A DNA stretch of 64,000 nt from Actinospica robiniae DSM 44927 (GTDB lineage: Bacteria > Actinomycetota > Actinomycetes > Streptomycetales > Catenulisporaceae), in contig NZ_KI632511.1 in the NCBI RefSeq assembly GCF_000504285.1, forward strand, positions 9,282,154 to 9,346,153. Direction: 5' to 3'. The translations under genes were made by a program, and so were the position numbers. Shown here one piece after another: positions 16,210 to 24,251 of this stretch. The notes under the pieces were generated by a model. That model searched no databases and was not told the DNA's origin. It was given only the letters and a program-made list of their open reading frames with translations. Each line of letters begins with the position of its first letter. Within the stretch, counting starts at the first letter, position 1.

Positions 16210-17555
16210 GGGTGCAGTTCCTTTCGACGCCGTCCATAGGCGAGCAGCGCGGGCAGGGACACGAGCATCAGCACAGCGGGGATGAGGCTGAAGCCTGCGA
16301 GGAGTCCGGTGCGCGCGAGCGCGGTCTGGGCGACGGGGTGCTTCAGGGTGGAGGAGACGAAGCCGGTTGCGGCGAGCCCGAGGGCGTACGCGCCGGGGCC
16401 GAGCGCCAGCCCGGCCGTCTCCGCAGCGGTCCACAGGCCGGTGAACGCGCCGGACTGGGTGTGGCCGGTCCGGCCGGCGTCGGCGACGATCGTGTCAGGG
16501 AGCAGAGACAGCGGGAGCAATTGCAGTGCGGCGTAGCAGATTCCGAGCACGGCGCACAGCGCGAGGGTCCCCGGCACCTGCGCGGCGGCCGCGACCGGGC
16601 AGAGCGCGACTGCGCCGATCGCGTAGCCGGCGGTCGCGACGACCAGACAGCGCAGGCGGCCGTAGCGGCGCGCTGCCTTGTGCCACAAGGGAACCGCGAC
16701 CGCACTCGGGGCGACGAGACAGACAAAGAGAGCTGATGTCAACCCATAGTTATCGAGCCGGTAGGTGGCGACGTACGGCGCGGCCGCGAGCATTACCGCA
16801 GTGCCGGCAGCCTGGATGACGAAGGCGGTCAGCAGCGCGAAGAACGACCGATTGCCGCGTGCCGCACGGAATGCGGCCGGCAGCGAGAGCGGCTCGGGGC
16901 CCGGACGCGAGGCGACCCAGCGCGTGCCACGTGCGGCGGTCACGAGGACGACCACCAGCACGGCGCCGACGACACCGCCCATCAGGGCGTAGCCGGTCCG
17001 GCCCTTGCCGGCGGCGTTGACGACGGCCGGCGCGAGGCCGCCGGCGACGAGGATCCCGATGGTCAGGCTCACGATGCGCCAGCCCATGATCCGCGTGCGC
17101 ACGGCCGGATCCGGCGACATCTCGGTCGGCAGCGCTACATAAGGGACCTGAAAGAGCGCGTAGGTGCTGGCTGCGAGCACGAACGCGACGGTGATCCAGG
17201 CTACGGCGCCGGAGCCGGTCGCGGGGGACAGGAACATCAACGCGAACGCCGGTGGCAGCGCCAACGCGCCTGCGAGCAGCAACCGCGAGCGACGGCCGGA
17301 ACGCACCGCCTCGCGGTCGCTCGCGGCTCCGACGTACGGGTTGAAGACGGCGTCCCAGGCCTTGGGGAGGGTGACGACGAGGCCTGCGACACCGGCCGGA
17401 ACGGCGAGCGTGTCGGTCATGTAATAGAGCAGGAGCAGGCCGGGCACCGTGGAGAAAATGCCGGTGCCGACCGAGCCGACGCCGTAGGTCAGCAGGCGTC
17501 GGCGCGTCGGATCGGCCGCGGCCGTAGCGGGCGCCGTGTCTATGGACCCGCTCAT
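16206..17555 (-). CDS. MFS transporter of the glycoside-pentoside-hexuronide/MFS_2 type
   Basis: 449 aa, 12 helices. The N-terminal half has YYMTDTLAVPAGVAGLVVTL, then AWDAVFNPYVGAASDR, the conserved D-x-NP-x-G-x-SD signature of the GPH/MFS_2 family (melibiose carrier, Mfsd2-like). It is coupled by ATGA overlaps both to the upstream TetR gene and to the downstream PLP enzyme. The operon therefore likely moves the enzyme's substrate or product across the membrane. Eukaryotic MFS_2 members carry lysolipids or sphingosine-1-phosphate; the pairing with an S1P-lyase-like enzyme is suggestive, though GPH members mainly carry sugars. Confidence 0.88.
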   Translation of the reverse strand: MSGSIDTAPATAAADPTRRRLLTYGVGSVGTGIFSTVPGLLLLYYMTDTLAVPAGVAGLVVTLPKAWDAVFNPYVGAASDREAVRSGRRSRLLLAGALALPPAFALMFLSPATGSGAVAWITVAFVLAASTYALFQVPYVALPTEMSPDPAVRTRIMGWRIVSLTIGILVAGGLAPAVVNAAGKGRTGYALMGGVVGAVLVVVLVTAARGTRWVASRPGPEPLSLPAAFRAARGNRSFFALLTAFVIQAAGTAVMLAAAPYVATYRLDNYGLTSALFVCLVAPSAVAVPLWHKAARRYGRLRCLVVATAGYAIGAVALCPVAAAAQVPGTLALCAVLGICYAALQLLPLSLLPDTIVADAGRTGHTQSGAFTGLWTAAETAGLALGPGAYALGLAATGFVSSTLKHPVAQTALARTGLLAGFSLIPAVLMLVSLPALLAYGRRRKELHP

Positions 17556-18196
17556 GGCGCGCCGCCGAGACCGAGTTCTCGCAGCGCGAGGCCCACGAGA
17601 TGCGCGCGGAACCGGTCCACGGCTTGCGCGTCGCCCGGGCCGCGTCGCACGCCGTCCTTGTCGAGGACGCCGGAGCAGCAGAACCCGTGCGTCATCCACA
17701 ACACCGTCCAGACTGTCATCTCGACGTCCGTACGGGCGGCGACGTCGGGCAGTGCCCCTTCCACCGCCTCGCGGACCGCGTCGATCAGCGGCTTGGCGTA
17801 TTCGGCCTCCGGGCCGATCACCTCGGCCGCGTCGGAGAGCCAGCGGCGCATCCACAGTGCCGGGACGTGCGCGTTGGCGAGACAGAAGTCGATGTACGCG
17901 CCGACGAGCGAGCGGACTGCTTCGGCGGCGTCCGCGGCGGCCGAAGAGTGGAACGCGGCCAGCGCGCCGGCGAGGTGCTGTGCCTCCGCGGCATACGCCC
18001 GGCGCATCACCTCCTGGTAGAGCTCCGCCTTGGAGCCCGCGTGGTAGGCGACGGTGGCGACGTTCAGCCCGACCTGGTTGGCGATCTGGCGGGTCGAGGT
18101 GCCGTCGTAGCCGTGTTCCGCGAACAGCGCGGTAGCTGCGGCGATGACGCGTTCCCGGCTGTCGTCGCTCGGCGGGGGTTGCTTCGGGTCGGGCAT
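17552..18196 (-). CDS. TetR-family regulator of the MFS-decarboxylase operon
   Basis: 214 aa. The N-terminal HTH is SRERVIAAATALFAEHGYDG then TSTRQIANQVGLNVATVAYH, a TetR signature with the AcrR-type DNA-contact helix. The rest is the helical ligand domain with WMRRWLSDAAEVIG. ATG 18196 is favoured because it sits just before the HTH; the frame extends to 18232 but would run into the palindrome. It is the first gene of the operon, overlapping the MFS start. A 40 bp palindrome 19 bp upstream is the natural operator, so autorepression and substrate induction are expected. Confidence 0.9.
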   Translation of the reverse strand: MPDPKQPPPSDDSRERVIAAATALFAEHGYDGTSTRQIANQVGLNVATVAYHAGSKAELYQEVMRRAYAAEAQHLAGALAAFHSSAAADAAEAVRSLVGAYIDFCLANAHVPALWMRRWLSDAAEVIGPEAEYAKPLIDAVREAVEGALPDVAARTDVEMTVWTVLWMTHGFCCSGVLDKDGVRRGPGDAQAVDRFRAHLVGLALRELGLGGAP

Positions 18197-18214
18197 GGCG
18201 GGAACCCTAGCGCA

Positions 18215-18254
18215 GCGATCGCTCTCCAACAAGCGTTTGATGGAGAGCGATCGC
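18215..18254. promoter_or_regulatory. 40 bp palindrome, probable TetR operator
   Basis: Arms 18215-18228 and 18241-18254 are perfect 14 bp reverse complements. The 12 nt between them are also nearly symmetric, making an almost continuous 40 bp dyad centred at 18234/18235. It is placed immediately upstream of the tetR start and 30 bp downstream of the SDR stop. It may also act as a terminator for the SDR transcript. Confidence 0.7.
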
Positions 18255-18283
18255 CGCCAGGCCCACGCCCCTCCCGCGGCGGC

Positions 18284-19171
18284 TCAGGACTCGACGGCGT
18301 CCGGCGGGAACTCGGCCGGGAAGGGCTCGTCGAAGTCGGCCGAGCGGCTGACCTCGCGCCACTTGAGGTCGTCCTCGAGCAGCCGCCGGTCCAGCGCGAT
18401 GGAGCTCTCGGCCGCGAAGGCGCCGAGCGGCAGGTGTTCGGGCAGGTCGGAGCGCTTGGCCACCTGCAGCAGGATCGCGGCTGCGCGTTCCGGGTCACCG
18501 GCCATGCCGCCCGAGTTCCGGCGGACACGGGTGTGCATGGCGCCGACGGTCTCGGCGTAGGCCTCCGGCACCTCGGCCACGTTCATCGACGAGCCCGCCC
18601 AGTCGGTGCGGATCCCGCTCGGCTCGACCACCAGGACCTTCACGCCGAACGGGGCGGTCTCGACGCGCAGGACGCGGCTGAAGCCGTCGATGGCGAACTT
18701 CGCGGCCTGGTAGGAGGCGACGCCGGGGGAGCCGCCGACGCGCCCGCCCATCGAGGAGATCTGGATGACCAGGCCGCCCTTCTGCTCGCGCAGCAGCGGA
18801 ATCGCCGCCTTCGTGACGTTGTAGACGCCCCAGAAGTTGGTCTCGAACTGCTCGCGCACGTCGGCGTCCTCGGCGGTCTCGATCGGCGCGATGTTGGCGT
18901 AGCCGGCGTTGTTCACCAGCACGTCGATCCGGCCGAAGCGCTCGCGGGCCGCGGCCAGGGCGGCTCGCGCGGCGGCCGGGTCGGTCACGTCCAAGGCGAG
19001 CGGGAGGATCCGGTCGCCGAACTCGTCCACCAGCCCCTGGAGCTGCTCGGGCCGGCGGGCGGTGGCGGCGACGCGGTCGCCGGCGGCCAGAGCGGCGCGG
19101 ACGAGGGCGCGGCCGAGGCCGCGGGAGGAGCCGGTGACGAACCAGGTCTGGGTCTGTGCGTTCTGTTCCAT
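18284..19171 (-). CDS. Short-chain dehydrogenase/reductase (classical SDR)
   Basis: 295 aa. The cofactor motif TGSSRGLG is at residues 13-20, DVTDP around 61 and NNAG around 88; the catalytic Ser lies in ISSMGG and the YxxxK in YQAAK (about 157). The Arg after the first strand (AATARRPEQL) favours NADP(H). It probably oxidises or reduces a small alcohol or ketone of unknown identity. It is divergent from the TetR gene at 19231, with GTTGC/GCAAC repeats between them, so that regulator probably controls it. Start ATG 19171 gives a normal N-terminus. Confidence 0.9.
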   Translation of the reverse strand: MEQNAQTQTWFVTGSSRGLGRALVRAALAAGDRVAATARRPEQLQGLVDEFGDRILPLALDVTDPAAARAALAAARERFGRIDVLVNNAGYANIAPIETAEDADVREQFETNFWGVYNVTKAAIPLLREQKGGLVIQISSMGGRVGGSPGVASYQAAKFAIDGFSRVLRVETAPFGVKVLVVEPSGIRTDWAGSSMNVAEVPEAYAETVGAMHTRVRRNSGGMAGDPERAAAILLQVAKRSDLPEHLPLGAFAAESSIALDRRLLEDDLKWREVSRSADFDEPFPAEFPPDAVES

Positions 19172-19188
19172 GCCTCTAGTGAAACACT

Positions 19189-19215
19189 GTTGCGTTAATA
19201 GTGCAACTCCGTTGC
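19189..19215. promoter_or_regulatory. GTTGC/GCAAC operator between SDR and tetR
   Basis: GTTGC (19189-19193), GCAAC (19203-19207) and GTTGC (19211-19215) form two overlapping inverted repeats in a 59 bp divergent promoter region. This is a likely binding site for the TetR encoded at 19231, controlling both directions. Confidence 0.55.
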
Positions 19216-19230
19216 GCTACTCTTGGGGGC

Positions 19231-19953
19231 ATGGACTCCGCGGACTTCCAGCGCGCCCGCTCGCCCGAGGCGAAGCGGCAGCGTGAGGCCGCCATCCTCG
19301 ACGCCGCCCGGGCGCTGGCCGCCCGGCAGGGGATCCGGCAGATCACGCTCACCGACATCGCCGCCGAGGTGGGCATGCACAAGTCGGCGCTGCTGCGCTA
19401 CTTCGAGACGCGGGAGGAGATCTTCCTGCGGCTGACCGCGGACGGCTGGCACGAGTGGACCCGCGACCTGGCCGCCCGTATCAGAGTCCTGCCGGATCCG
19501 GGCCCGGCCGCGGTGGCCGGCGCGTTCGCCGCGACGCTCGCCGCCCGCGGCATGTTCTGCGACCTGCTCGCGCAGGCGCCGCTGAACCTCGAGCGCAACG
19601 TCTCGATCGAGGCGGTCCGCGGCTTCAAGCTGGCCTCCTTCGACGCGCGCAAGGACCTGTTCGCCGCGCTCGGGGAGCGGCTGCCCGCGCTCGCCGCGGC
19701 CGACGCGCTCGACCTGATCGGCGCCGCCATCGCGCTGGCCGGGGCGTTCTGGCAGATCGCCACGCCCGGTCCCGAGGTCGCCCGGCTCTACCGCGAGGAT
19801 CCGCGGCTCGCGCACGCCATCGTCGAGGTCGAACCGCGGCTCGCCCGGATCCTCACCGCGACGCTGGAGGGCATGCTGCACGGCGCGGCGCGCGGCTACT
19901 GCCCGGATGGGCCTTCCGGCTCCGCGGGCGCCTCCGGCTCGAGCGTGAAGTAG
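19231..19953 (+). CDS. TetR-family transcriptional regulator
   Basis: 240 aa. The HTH is clear: EAAILDAARALAARQGIRQI then TLTDIAAEVGMHKSALLRYF (about residues 20-60). A helical ligand/dimer domain follows with LAARGMFCDLLAQAPLNLER, resembling the TetR_C group that senses hydrophobic ligands. ATG 19231 is preceded closely by TTGGGGG; translation from 19201 would run through the operator. It is divergent from the SDR gene and probably represses it. The last 58 nt overlap, tail to tail, with the histidine kinase gene. Confidence 0.9.
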   Translation: MDSADFQRARSPEAKRQREAAILDAARALAARQGIRQITLTDIAAEVGMHKSALLRYFETREEIFLRLTADGWHEWTRDLAARIRVLPDPGPAAVAGAFAATLAARGMFCDLLAQAPLNLERNVSIEAVRGFKLASFDARKDLFAALGERLPALAAADALDLIGAAIALAGAFWQIATPGPEVARLYREDPRLAHAIVEVEPRLARILTATLEGMLHGAARGYCPDGPSGSAGASGSSVK

Positions 19954-21284
19954 AACGTCGCGCCCTGCCCGGAAGTGCTCTCGGCCCACACCCGGCCGCC
20001 GTGCCGGGCGATCACCCGCTCGACCACGGCGAGCCCGATCCCGGTGCCCGGGAAGCGCGCGCCGTGCAGGCGCTGGAACGGGGCGAAGAGCTTGTCGGCG
20101 TACTGCATGTCGAAGCCGGTGCCGTTGTCCTGCACGTAGTACGCGCTCTCGCCGCGGCTGACCCGGATGCCGAGGCCGATCCGCCCGGGGGAGCGGTCGG
20201 CGGTGAACTTCCACGCGTTCGAGACCAGGTTCTGGATCGCCAGGCCGAGCAGCCGGGCATCGCCCACCACCGGCAGCGCGGCCACGTCGGCCTCGACCTC
20301 GCGCTCCGGCTCGGCCGCCCGCAGGTCGGCGAGCACGCCGCGGGCCAGCTCGCCGAGGTCGATCGGGCCGAGCTCCAGCTCGCTGCGCGCGACGTGGGAG
20401 AGGTCGAGCAGCGCGTCGATCGTGCCGGACATCCGCTCGGTCGCCCGCCGCACCCGGTCGAGGTAGTCCCGCCCGACCTGGTCGAGCTGGTCGGCGTGGT
20501 CCTCCAGCAGGATCTCGGAGAACCCGGACAGGGCGCGCAGCGGCGTGCGCAGATCGTGCGAGACCGAGTAGGTGAACGCGTCGATCTCCCGGGTCGAGGC
20601 CTCGAGGTCGGCGGTGCGCTCGCGCACCCGCTGCTCCAGGCCGGCCACCAGCCGGCGCACCTCGCCCTCGGCCCGCATCAGGTCCGTGATATCGGTGGAG
20701 ATGCCGCAGACCGCGTAGATCCGGCCGGACCGGTCGGCCACCGGGTGGCGCACGGTGAAGTAGGTGTGCGGGCCGTCCACGTGGTTGACCGTGTCCTGCG
20801 TCTGCACCGGCGTGCCCTGGGTCAGGGCCTTGTGATCGTGGGCGAGCACGGTCTCCGGGTTGATGTCCGGGAACAGCTCCTGGTGCCGCCCGCCGAGCAC
20901 CTGGCTGCGATCGGTGCCGAGCACCTGCTCGAACTCGCGGTTGACCAGCAGGTAGCGGCCCTCGGCGTCGCGCACGGCGACGATCGCGCCCATCTCGTCG
21001 ACGATGTCGAGCAGTTCCGTGGCGTCCTCCGCGGACCGGCGGCAGAGCGAGCGCCAGGACGCCGCGAAGCGCACCGCGAACAGCGCGATGCCGCCCACCA
21101 CGACCTGGCACACGTCCCCGACCAGGTCGTGCTCGGCCGAGGTGGCGGCCACGCCGGCCAGGGTGATCACCGTGATACCCACCGCCAGCACGGTCAGGCC
21201 GGTGCCGGAGACGCGGTCGCCCAGGTTGGCCAGCGAGCTTCCGATCGCGCGGGTCGGCCCCGCGTGCTCGTCCGCTCGCGCCAC
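19896..21284 (-). CDS. PAS-domain sensor histidine kinase, orphan
   Basis: 462 aa. Two N-terminal membrane helices (about residues 25-45 and 60-80), a PAS domain (EMGAIVAVRDAEGRYLLVNR, about 100-210), a short coiled linker, then HisKA with the phospho-accepting His in SVSHDLRTPLRAL (about 255) and HATPase_c with NLVSNAWKF (N box) and GTGIGLAVV (G2 box). This arrangement matches phytochrome-like/bacteriophytochrome-type kinases. The frame continues far upstream over other genes; GTG 21284 with GGGAG before it is the best start. No response regulator gene is adjacent, so the partner is unknown. It overlaps the TetR gene at its 3' end. Confidence 0.85.
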   Translation of the reverse strand: MARADEHAGPTRAIGSSLANLGDRVSGTGLTVLAVGITVITLAGVAATSAEHDLVGDVCQVVVGGIALFAVRFAASWRSLCRRSAEDATELLDIVDEMGAIVAVRDAEGRYLLVNREFEQVLGTDRSQVLGGRHQELFPDINPETVLAHDHKALTQGTPVQTQDTVNHVDGPHTYFTVRHPVADRSGRIYAVCGISTDITDLMRAEGEVRRLVAGLEQRVRERTADLEASTREIDAFTYSVSHDLRTPLRALSGFSEILLEDHADQLDQVGRDYLDRVRRATERMSGTIDALLDLSHVARSELELGPIDLGELARGVLADLRAAEPEREVEADVAALPVVGDARLLGLAIQNLVSNAWKFTADRSPGRIGLGIRVSRGESAYYVQDNGTGFDMQYADKLFAPFQRLHGARFPGTGIGLAVVERVIARHGGRVWAESTSGQGATFYFTLEPEAPAEPEGPSGQ

Positions 21285-21425
21285 GCCCGCTCCCGTCGTC
21301 CACTCGCACGTTGGTGACCTGGGCAGCGTATAGGCGGGCGGCTGGGGTTGCGGCGACCGGCGCGCGGGAGTGCCCTCTAGGTGGGGGGTTTCGTGAGGGA
21401 CGCCGGCGAGAGGCGGGAGCGTGCG

Positions 21426-22085
21426 ATGGCGAGCGACTCGGAGGCCGCGCTGCGCGCCTACCGCCGCGAGACGCAGGCGGCCGCGTTCGACTGCATCGGG
21501 GAGCGCTACGACGAGGCCTTCCCGCACAAGGACGGGCAGATCGAGGCCGGGCGCTGGCTGGCCGCGCGGCTGGAGCCGGGCGCGGGGGTGCTGGACGCGG
21601 GCTGCGGCACCGGCGAGCCCACGGCCCGGCAGCTGGCCGAGGCGGGCACGCGGGTCCTCGGCATCGACATCTCCCCGGTGATGCTGGCGCTGGCCCGCGA
21701 GAACGTGCCGGAGGCGGAGTTCCGGGAGATGGACATCACCGACCTGGGGCCCGGGCTCGGCGAGTTCGACGCGGTGGTGGCCTTCTTCTCGCTGCTGATG
21801 CTGCCGCGGGCGCAGATCCCCGGCGCGCTGGCCGGGCTGCACCGGGTGCTGCGCAACGGCGGCCTGCTGGCCCTGGGCATGGTCGAGGCGGACGTGGACG
21901 ACGTGCCGATCCCGTTCCTCGGCGTCTCCGTGCACGTCTCCGGGTTCTTCCTCGAGGATCTGCGCCGGCTCGCGGTGCGGACCGGATTCGAGATCCTCGA
22001 GGAGCACAGCCGGAAGTACGCGCCCAGTTCTCAGCAGGCCCTGCCGGAGATCCAGCAGTTCCTCTACTGCCGGAAGATGCCCTGA
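21426..22085 (+). CDS. SAM-dependent methyltransferase (class I)
   Basis: 219 aa. Motif I is VLDAGCGTGEPT, motif post-I is VLGIDISPVML, and FDAVVAFFSLLMLPR followed by LRNGGLLALGMVE are the later motifs of the Rossmann-type small-molecule methyltransferases (Methyltransf_11/25). Substrate unknown. ATG 21426 preceded by GGGAG is preferred to ATG 21381, which adds 15 unlikely residues. Its 3' end overlaps by 22 nt with the convergent FAD oxidase gene. It is divergent from the histidine kinase. Confidence 0.87.
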   Translation: MASDSEAALRAYRRETQAAAFDCIGERYDEAFPHKDGQIEAGRWLAARLEPGAGVLDAGCGTGEPTARQLAEAGTRVLGIDISPVMLALARENVPEAEFREMDITDLGPGLGEFDAVVAFFSLLMLPRAQIPGALAGLHRVLRNGGLLALGMVEADVDDVPIPFLGVSVHVSGFFLEDLRRLAVRTGFEILEEHSRKYAPSSQQALPEIQQFLYCRKMP

Positions 22086-23533
22086 CCCGGCGTCATGATC
22101 GTGAACGGGTCGTAGCGCTTCTTGAGTGCGGCGAAGCGGGGCCATTGCTTGCCGTACTGCCGGACCCAGTCCGCCTTCGTCAGGTTCGGGATCGAGCCGA
22201 TCGGGTACTGCGTGGCGCCCACCGCCACGGCCGAGTCGTAGAGCGCGCGGTTGCGGGCGAGCGCCTGCTGCACCGTCAGCGCGTCCGTGTCGGGCGTGGC
22301 GGTGCGCAGCAGTGAGAACAGGAACACCAGGTCGGTGTCCGGCGTCCGCAGGAACGGCCTGGTCAGCTTGGCCTTGGGCACCGGGTAGAGCAGCACCAGG
22401 CCGCTGGCGCCGAGGTCGGTCGCGGTCAGGTTCGCGAGGACGCGCTGCATGTACGCGTCGACCTTGTCGTCCGGCAGCAGCAGGTTGATCCACGGGTGCG
22501 GGTCGAACCACTCGCCGGTCTGCTTGAGGAAGGCGACGGCCGGGGCGAGCTGGTTGATGAAGTCGGTGTAGGTGAAGTTCTGAATCTGCGGGGCCCCGAC
22601 GAAGCTGAGGCCGGCCAGCACGGACGCGTCGTTCGGCGGATTCGCCGACTCGTAGTGGACCGCGCCCTCGAGCGCGTACGTCCAGCCGCTCGGGGCGACC
22701 GGGATCAGCTGGCCCTCGAGCCAGTTGAAGCGGCCGTCCGCCACGACCTTGCGCTGGGCGGCGGTGAACGCCGGCTCGGTCGGGTACGTCAGCGTGTACT
22801 GGCGCACCATCTGCGGGGCCGGTACCAGGTTGAGGGTCGCGGAGGTGATCACGCCGAACTGGCCGAGGCCGGCCAGCGCCGCGTCGAACAGGTCCGCGTT
22901 CCGGGTGGCCGAGCAGTTCACGATCGCGCCGGTGCCGGTCACCACCTCCAGCGACTTGACCGTGTCGACCTGGGCGCCGAAGTGCGAGCTGGCGCCGCCG
23001 AAGCCGCCGGCCGAGAGCGTGCCGCCGATGGAGAGCTCGATGTAGTCGGTGAAGACCGGCGGGGTGAGCCCGTCCGCCACGCTCGCCGTCAGCACGCTGT
23101 GCCACAGCGCGCCGGCCTGCGCGGTCGCGGTCTTGGCCGAGGCGTCCACGGTGATCTTGTCGAGGCTGCTCAGGTCGATCACCACGCCGGCCTTGACCTG
23201 TGCCTGGCCGTAGGTCTGGTGGCCCTGTCCGCGCGGCGCGACCGAGATGCCGAGCGGTCCGGCGAAGCGGATCAGGGTAGCGATGTCCCGGACCGAGCGG
23301 GGCAGCAGCACCGCGAGCGGGGTGCGGTGGATGATGTGGCCGAAGTCGTCCGCGTACGGGGCGAGATCGGCCGGCGGGAGCACCAGCTTGCCGTCGAGGT
23401 GGGGCAGCTTGGCGAACTGGTGCGCGGGGTCCGCCGTCGTGGCCCAGGCCTGGGTCGCCGGGTCGAACCCGGTCACGACGGCGGCACCGGCGAGGCTGAG
23501 CAGGAACGTGCGGCGAGAGGGCCCAGTGCCCAT
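22064..23533 (-). CDS. Tat-exported FAD-linked oxidase (PCMH/BBE family)
   Basis: 489 aa. The N-terminus GPSRRTFLLSLAGAAVVTG carries a twin-arginine signal, so the folded flavoprotein is exported. The FAD-binding PCMH domain includes APRGQGHQTYG, where the His is the usual covalent flavin attachment residue; the second Cys typical of bicovalent berberine-bridge enzymes is not obvious. The C-terminal BBE segment KKRYDPFTIMTPGQGIF is present. Members oxidise sugars, alcohols or aromatic compounds with oxygen. ATG 23533 has TGAGG at good spacing; ATG 23545 is an alternative. The promoter must lie in 23534-23670. Substrate unknown. Confidence 0.88.
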   Translation of the reverse strand: MGTGPSRRTFLLSLAGAAVVTGFDPATQAWATTADPAHQFAKLPHLDGKLVLPPADLAPYADDFGHIIHRTPLAVLLPRSVRDIATLIRFAGPLGISVAPRGQGHQTYGQAQVKAGVVIDLSSLDKITVDASAKTATAQAGALWHSVLTASVADGLTPPVFTDYIELSIGGTLSAGGFGGASSHFGAQVDTVKSLEVVTGTGAIVNCSATRNADLFDAALAGLGQFGVITSATLNLVPAPQMVRQYTLTYPTEPAFTAAQRKVVADGRFNWLEGQLIPVAPSGWTYALEGAVHYESANPPNDASVLAGLSFVGAPQIQNFTYTDFINQLAPAVAFLKQTGEWFDPHPWINLLLPDDKVDAYMQRVLANLTATDLGASGLVLLYPVPKAKLTRPFLRTPDTDLVFLFSLLRTATPDTDALTVQQALARNRALYDSAVAVGATQYPIGSIPNLTKADWVRQYGKQWPRFAALKKRYDPFTIMTPGQGIFRQ

Positions 23534-23670
23534 GAGAGGCCTCATTTCGTCAGTGGTCGTCCAACGGGGCGATGGCCTGACAGTAGAAGCCTCGGGGCCG
23601 GGCGTGGCGCTCCGACACGCGAGGCGCGGCGGCCCATTGGCGCACGGACGCTTGACGCCCGCGAGGCGGC

Positions 23671-24249
23671 TCAGCGTTCTTCGGACTTGGCCTGTTCCAG
23701 CTCCTTGATCAGCGCCTGCAGTTCCGAGCGCAGGAAGTCACGGGTGGTCAGATCGTTGACCGCCATGCGCAGCGAGGCCACTTCGCGCAGCAGGTACTCG
23801 GTGTTCGCCACGGACTGCTCGTCCCGGGCCCGGTCCTGCTCGTACTGCACCCGGTCCCGGTCCGTCTGCCGGTTCTGCGCCAGCAGGATCAGCGGCGCGG
23901 CGTAGGCGGCCTGGGTGGAGAAGGCGAGGTTGAGCAGGATGAAGGGGTAGGGGTCCCAGCGGATCGAGCGTGTGAACACCATGATGTTCAGGACAATCCA
24001 CACGATCACGATGGCGGTCTGGATCACCAGGTACTGCGCGGTGCCGAAGTAGCGCGCCAGGTTCTCCGAGGCCTGGCCGAACTTCTCCGCGTTCACCGAC
24101 GGGCGCACGCTGCGGCGCGGCCGCAGCGTCTTCGGCTGGTCCAGCCGCGGACCCTCACCCGGCTGCGGTCTGGACGCGGCCGTCCGCGGGGCCTTCTCGC
24201 GCTCGGCGCCCTGGTCCCGTTCGCGCTCTCGCTCACGCTCGGCCGGCAT
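23671..24249 (-). CDS. DUF1003 membrane protein
   Basis: 192 aa. A charged N-terminal region (RERERERD and Pro/Arg-rich, about 1-60) precedes two membrane helices around VIQTAIVIVWIVLNIMVFTR and DPYPFILLNLAFSTQAAYAA. The segment PLILLAQNRQTDRDR and a C-terminal coiled coil (SLRMAVNDLTTRDFLRSEL) complete the DUF1003 pattern. The family is common in bacteria, and its function is not established. It lies 2 nt after the stop of the PRC/MgtE-N/CBS gene, so the two are almost certainly co-translated, a pairing that suggests a joint role in cation handling at the membrane. Confidence 0.88.
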   Translation of the reverse strand: MPAERERERERDQGAEREKAPRTAASRPQPGEGPRLDQPKTLRPRRSVRPSVNAEKFGQASENLARYFGTAQYLVIQTAIVIVWIVLNIMVFTRSIRWDPYPFILLNLAFSTQAAYAAPLILLAQNRQTDRDRVQYEQDRARDEQSVANTEYLLREVASLRMAVNDLTTRDFLRSELQALIKELEQAKSEER

Positions 24250-24251
24250 GC

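Noticed and set aside
21285..23105. Upstream continuation of the histidine kinase frame to ~1,069 codons
   Set aside because: It runs antisense or out of frame through the methyltransferase and FAD oxidase genes; the kinase proper begins at GTG 21284.
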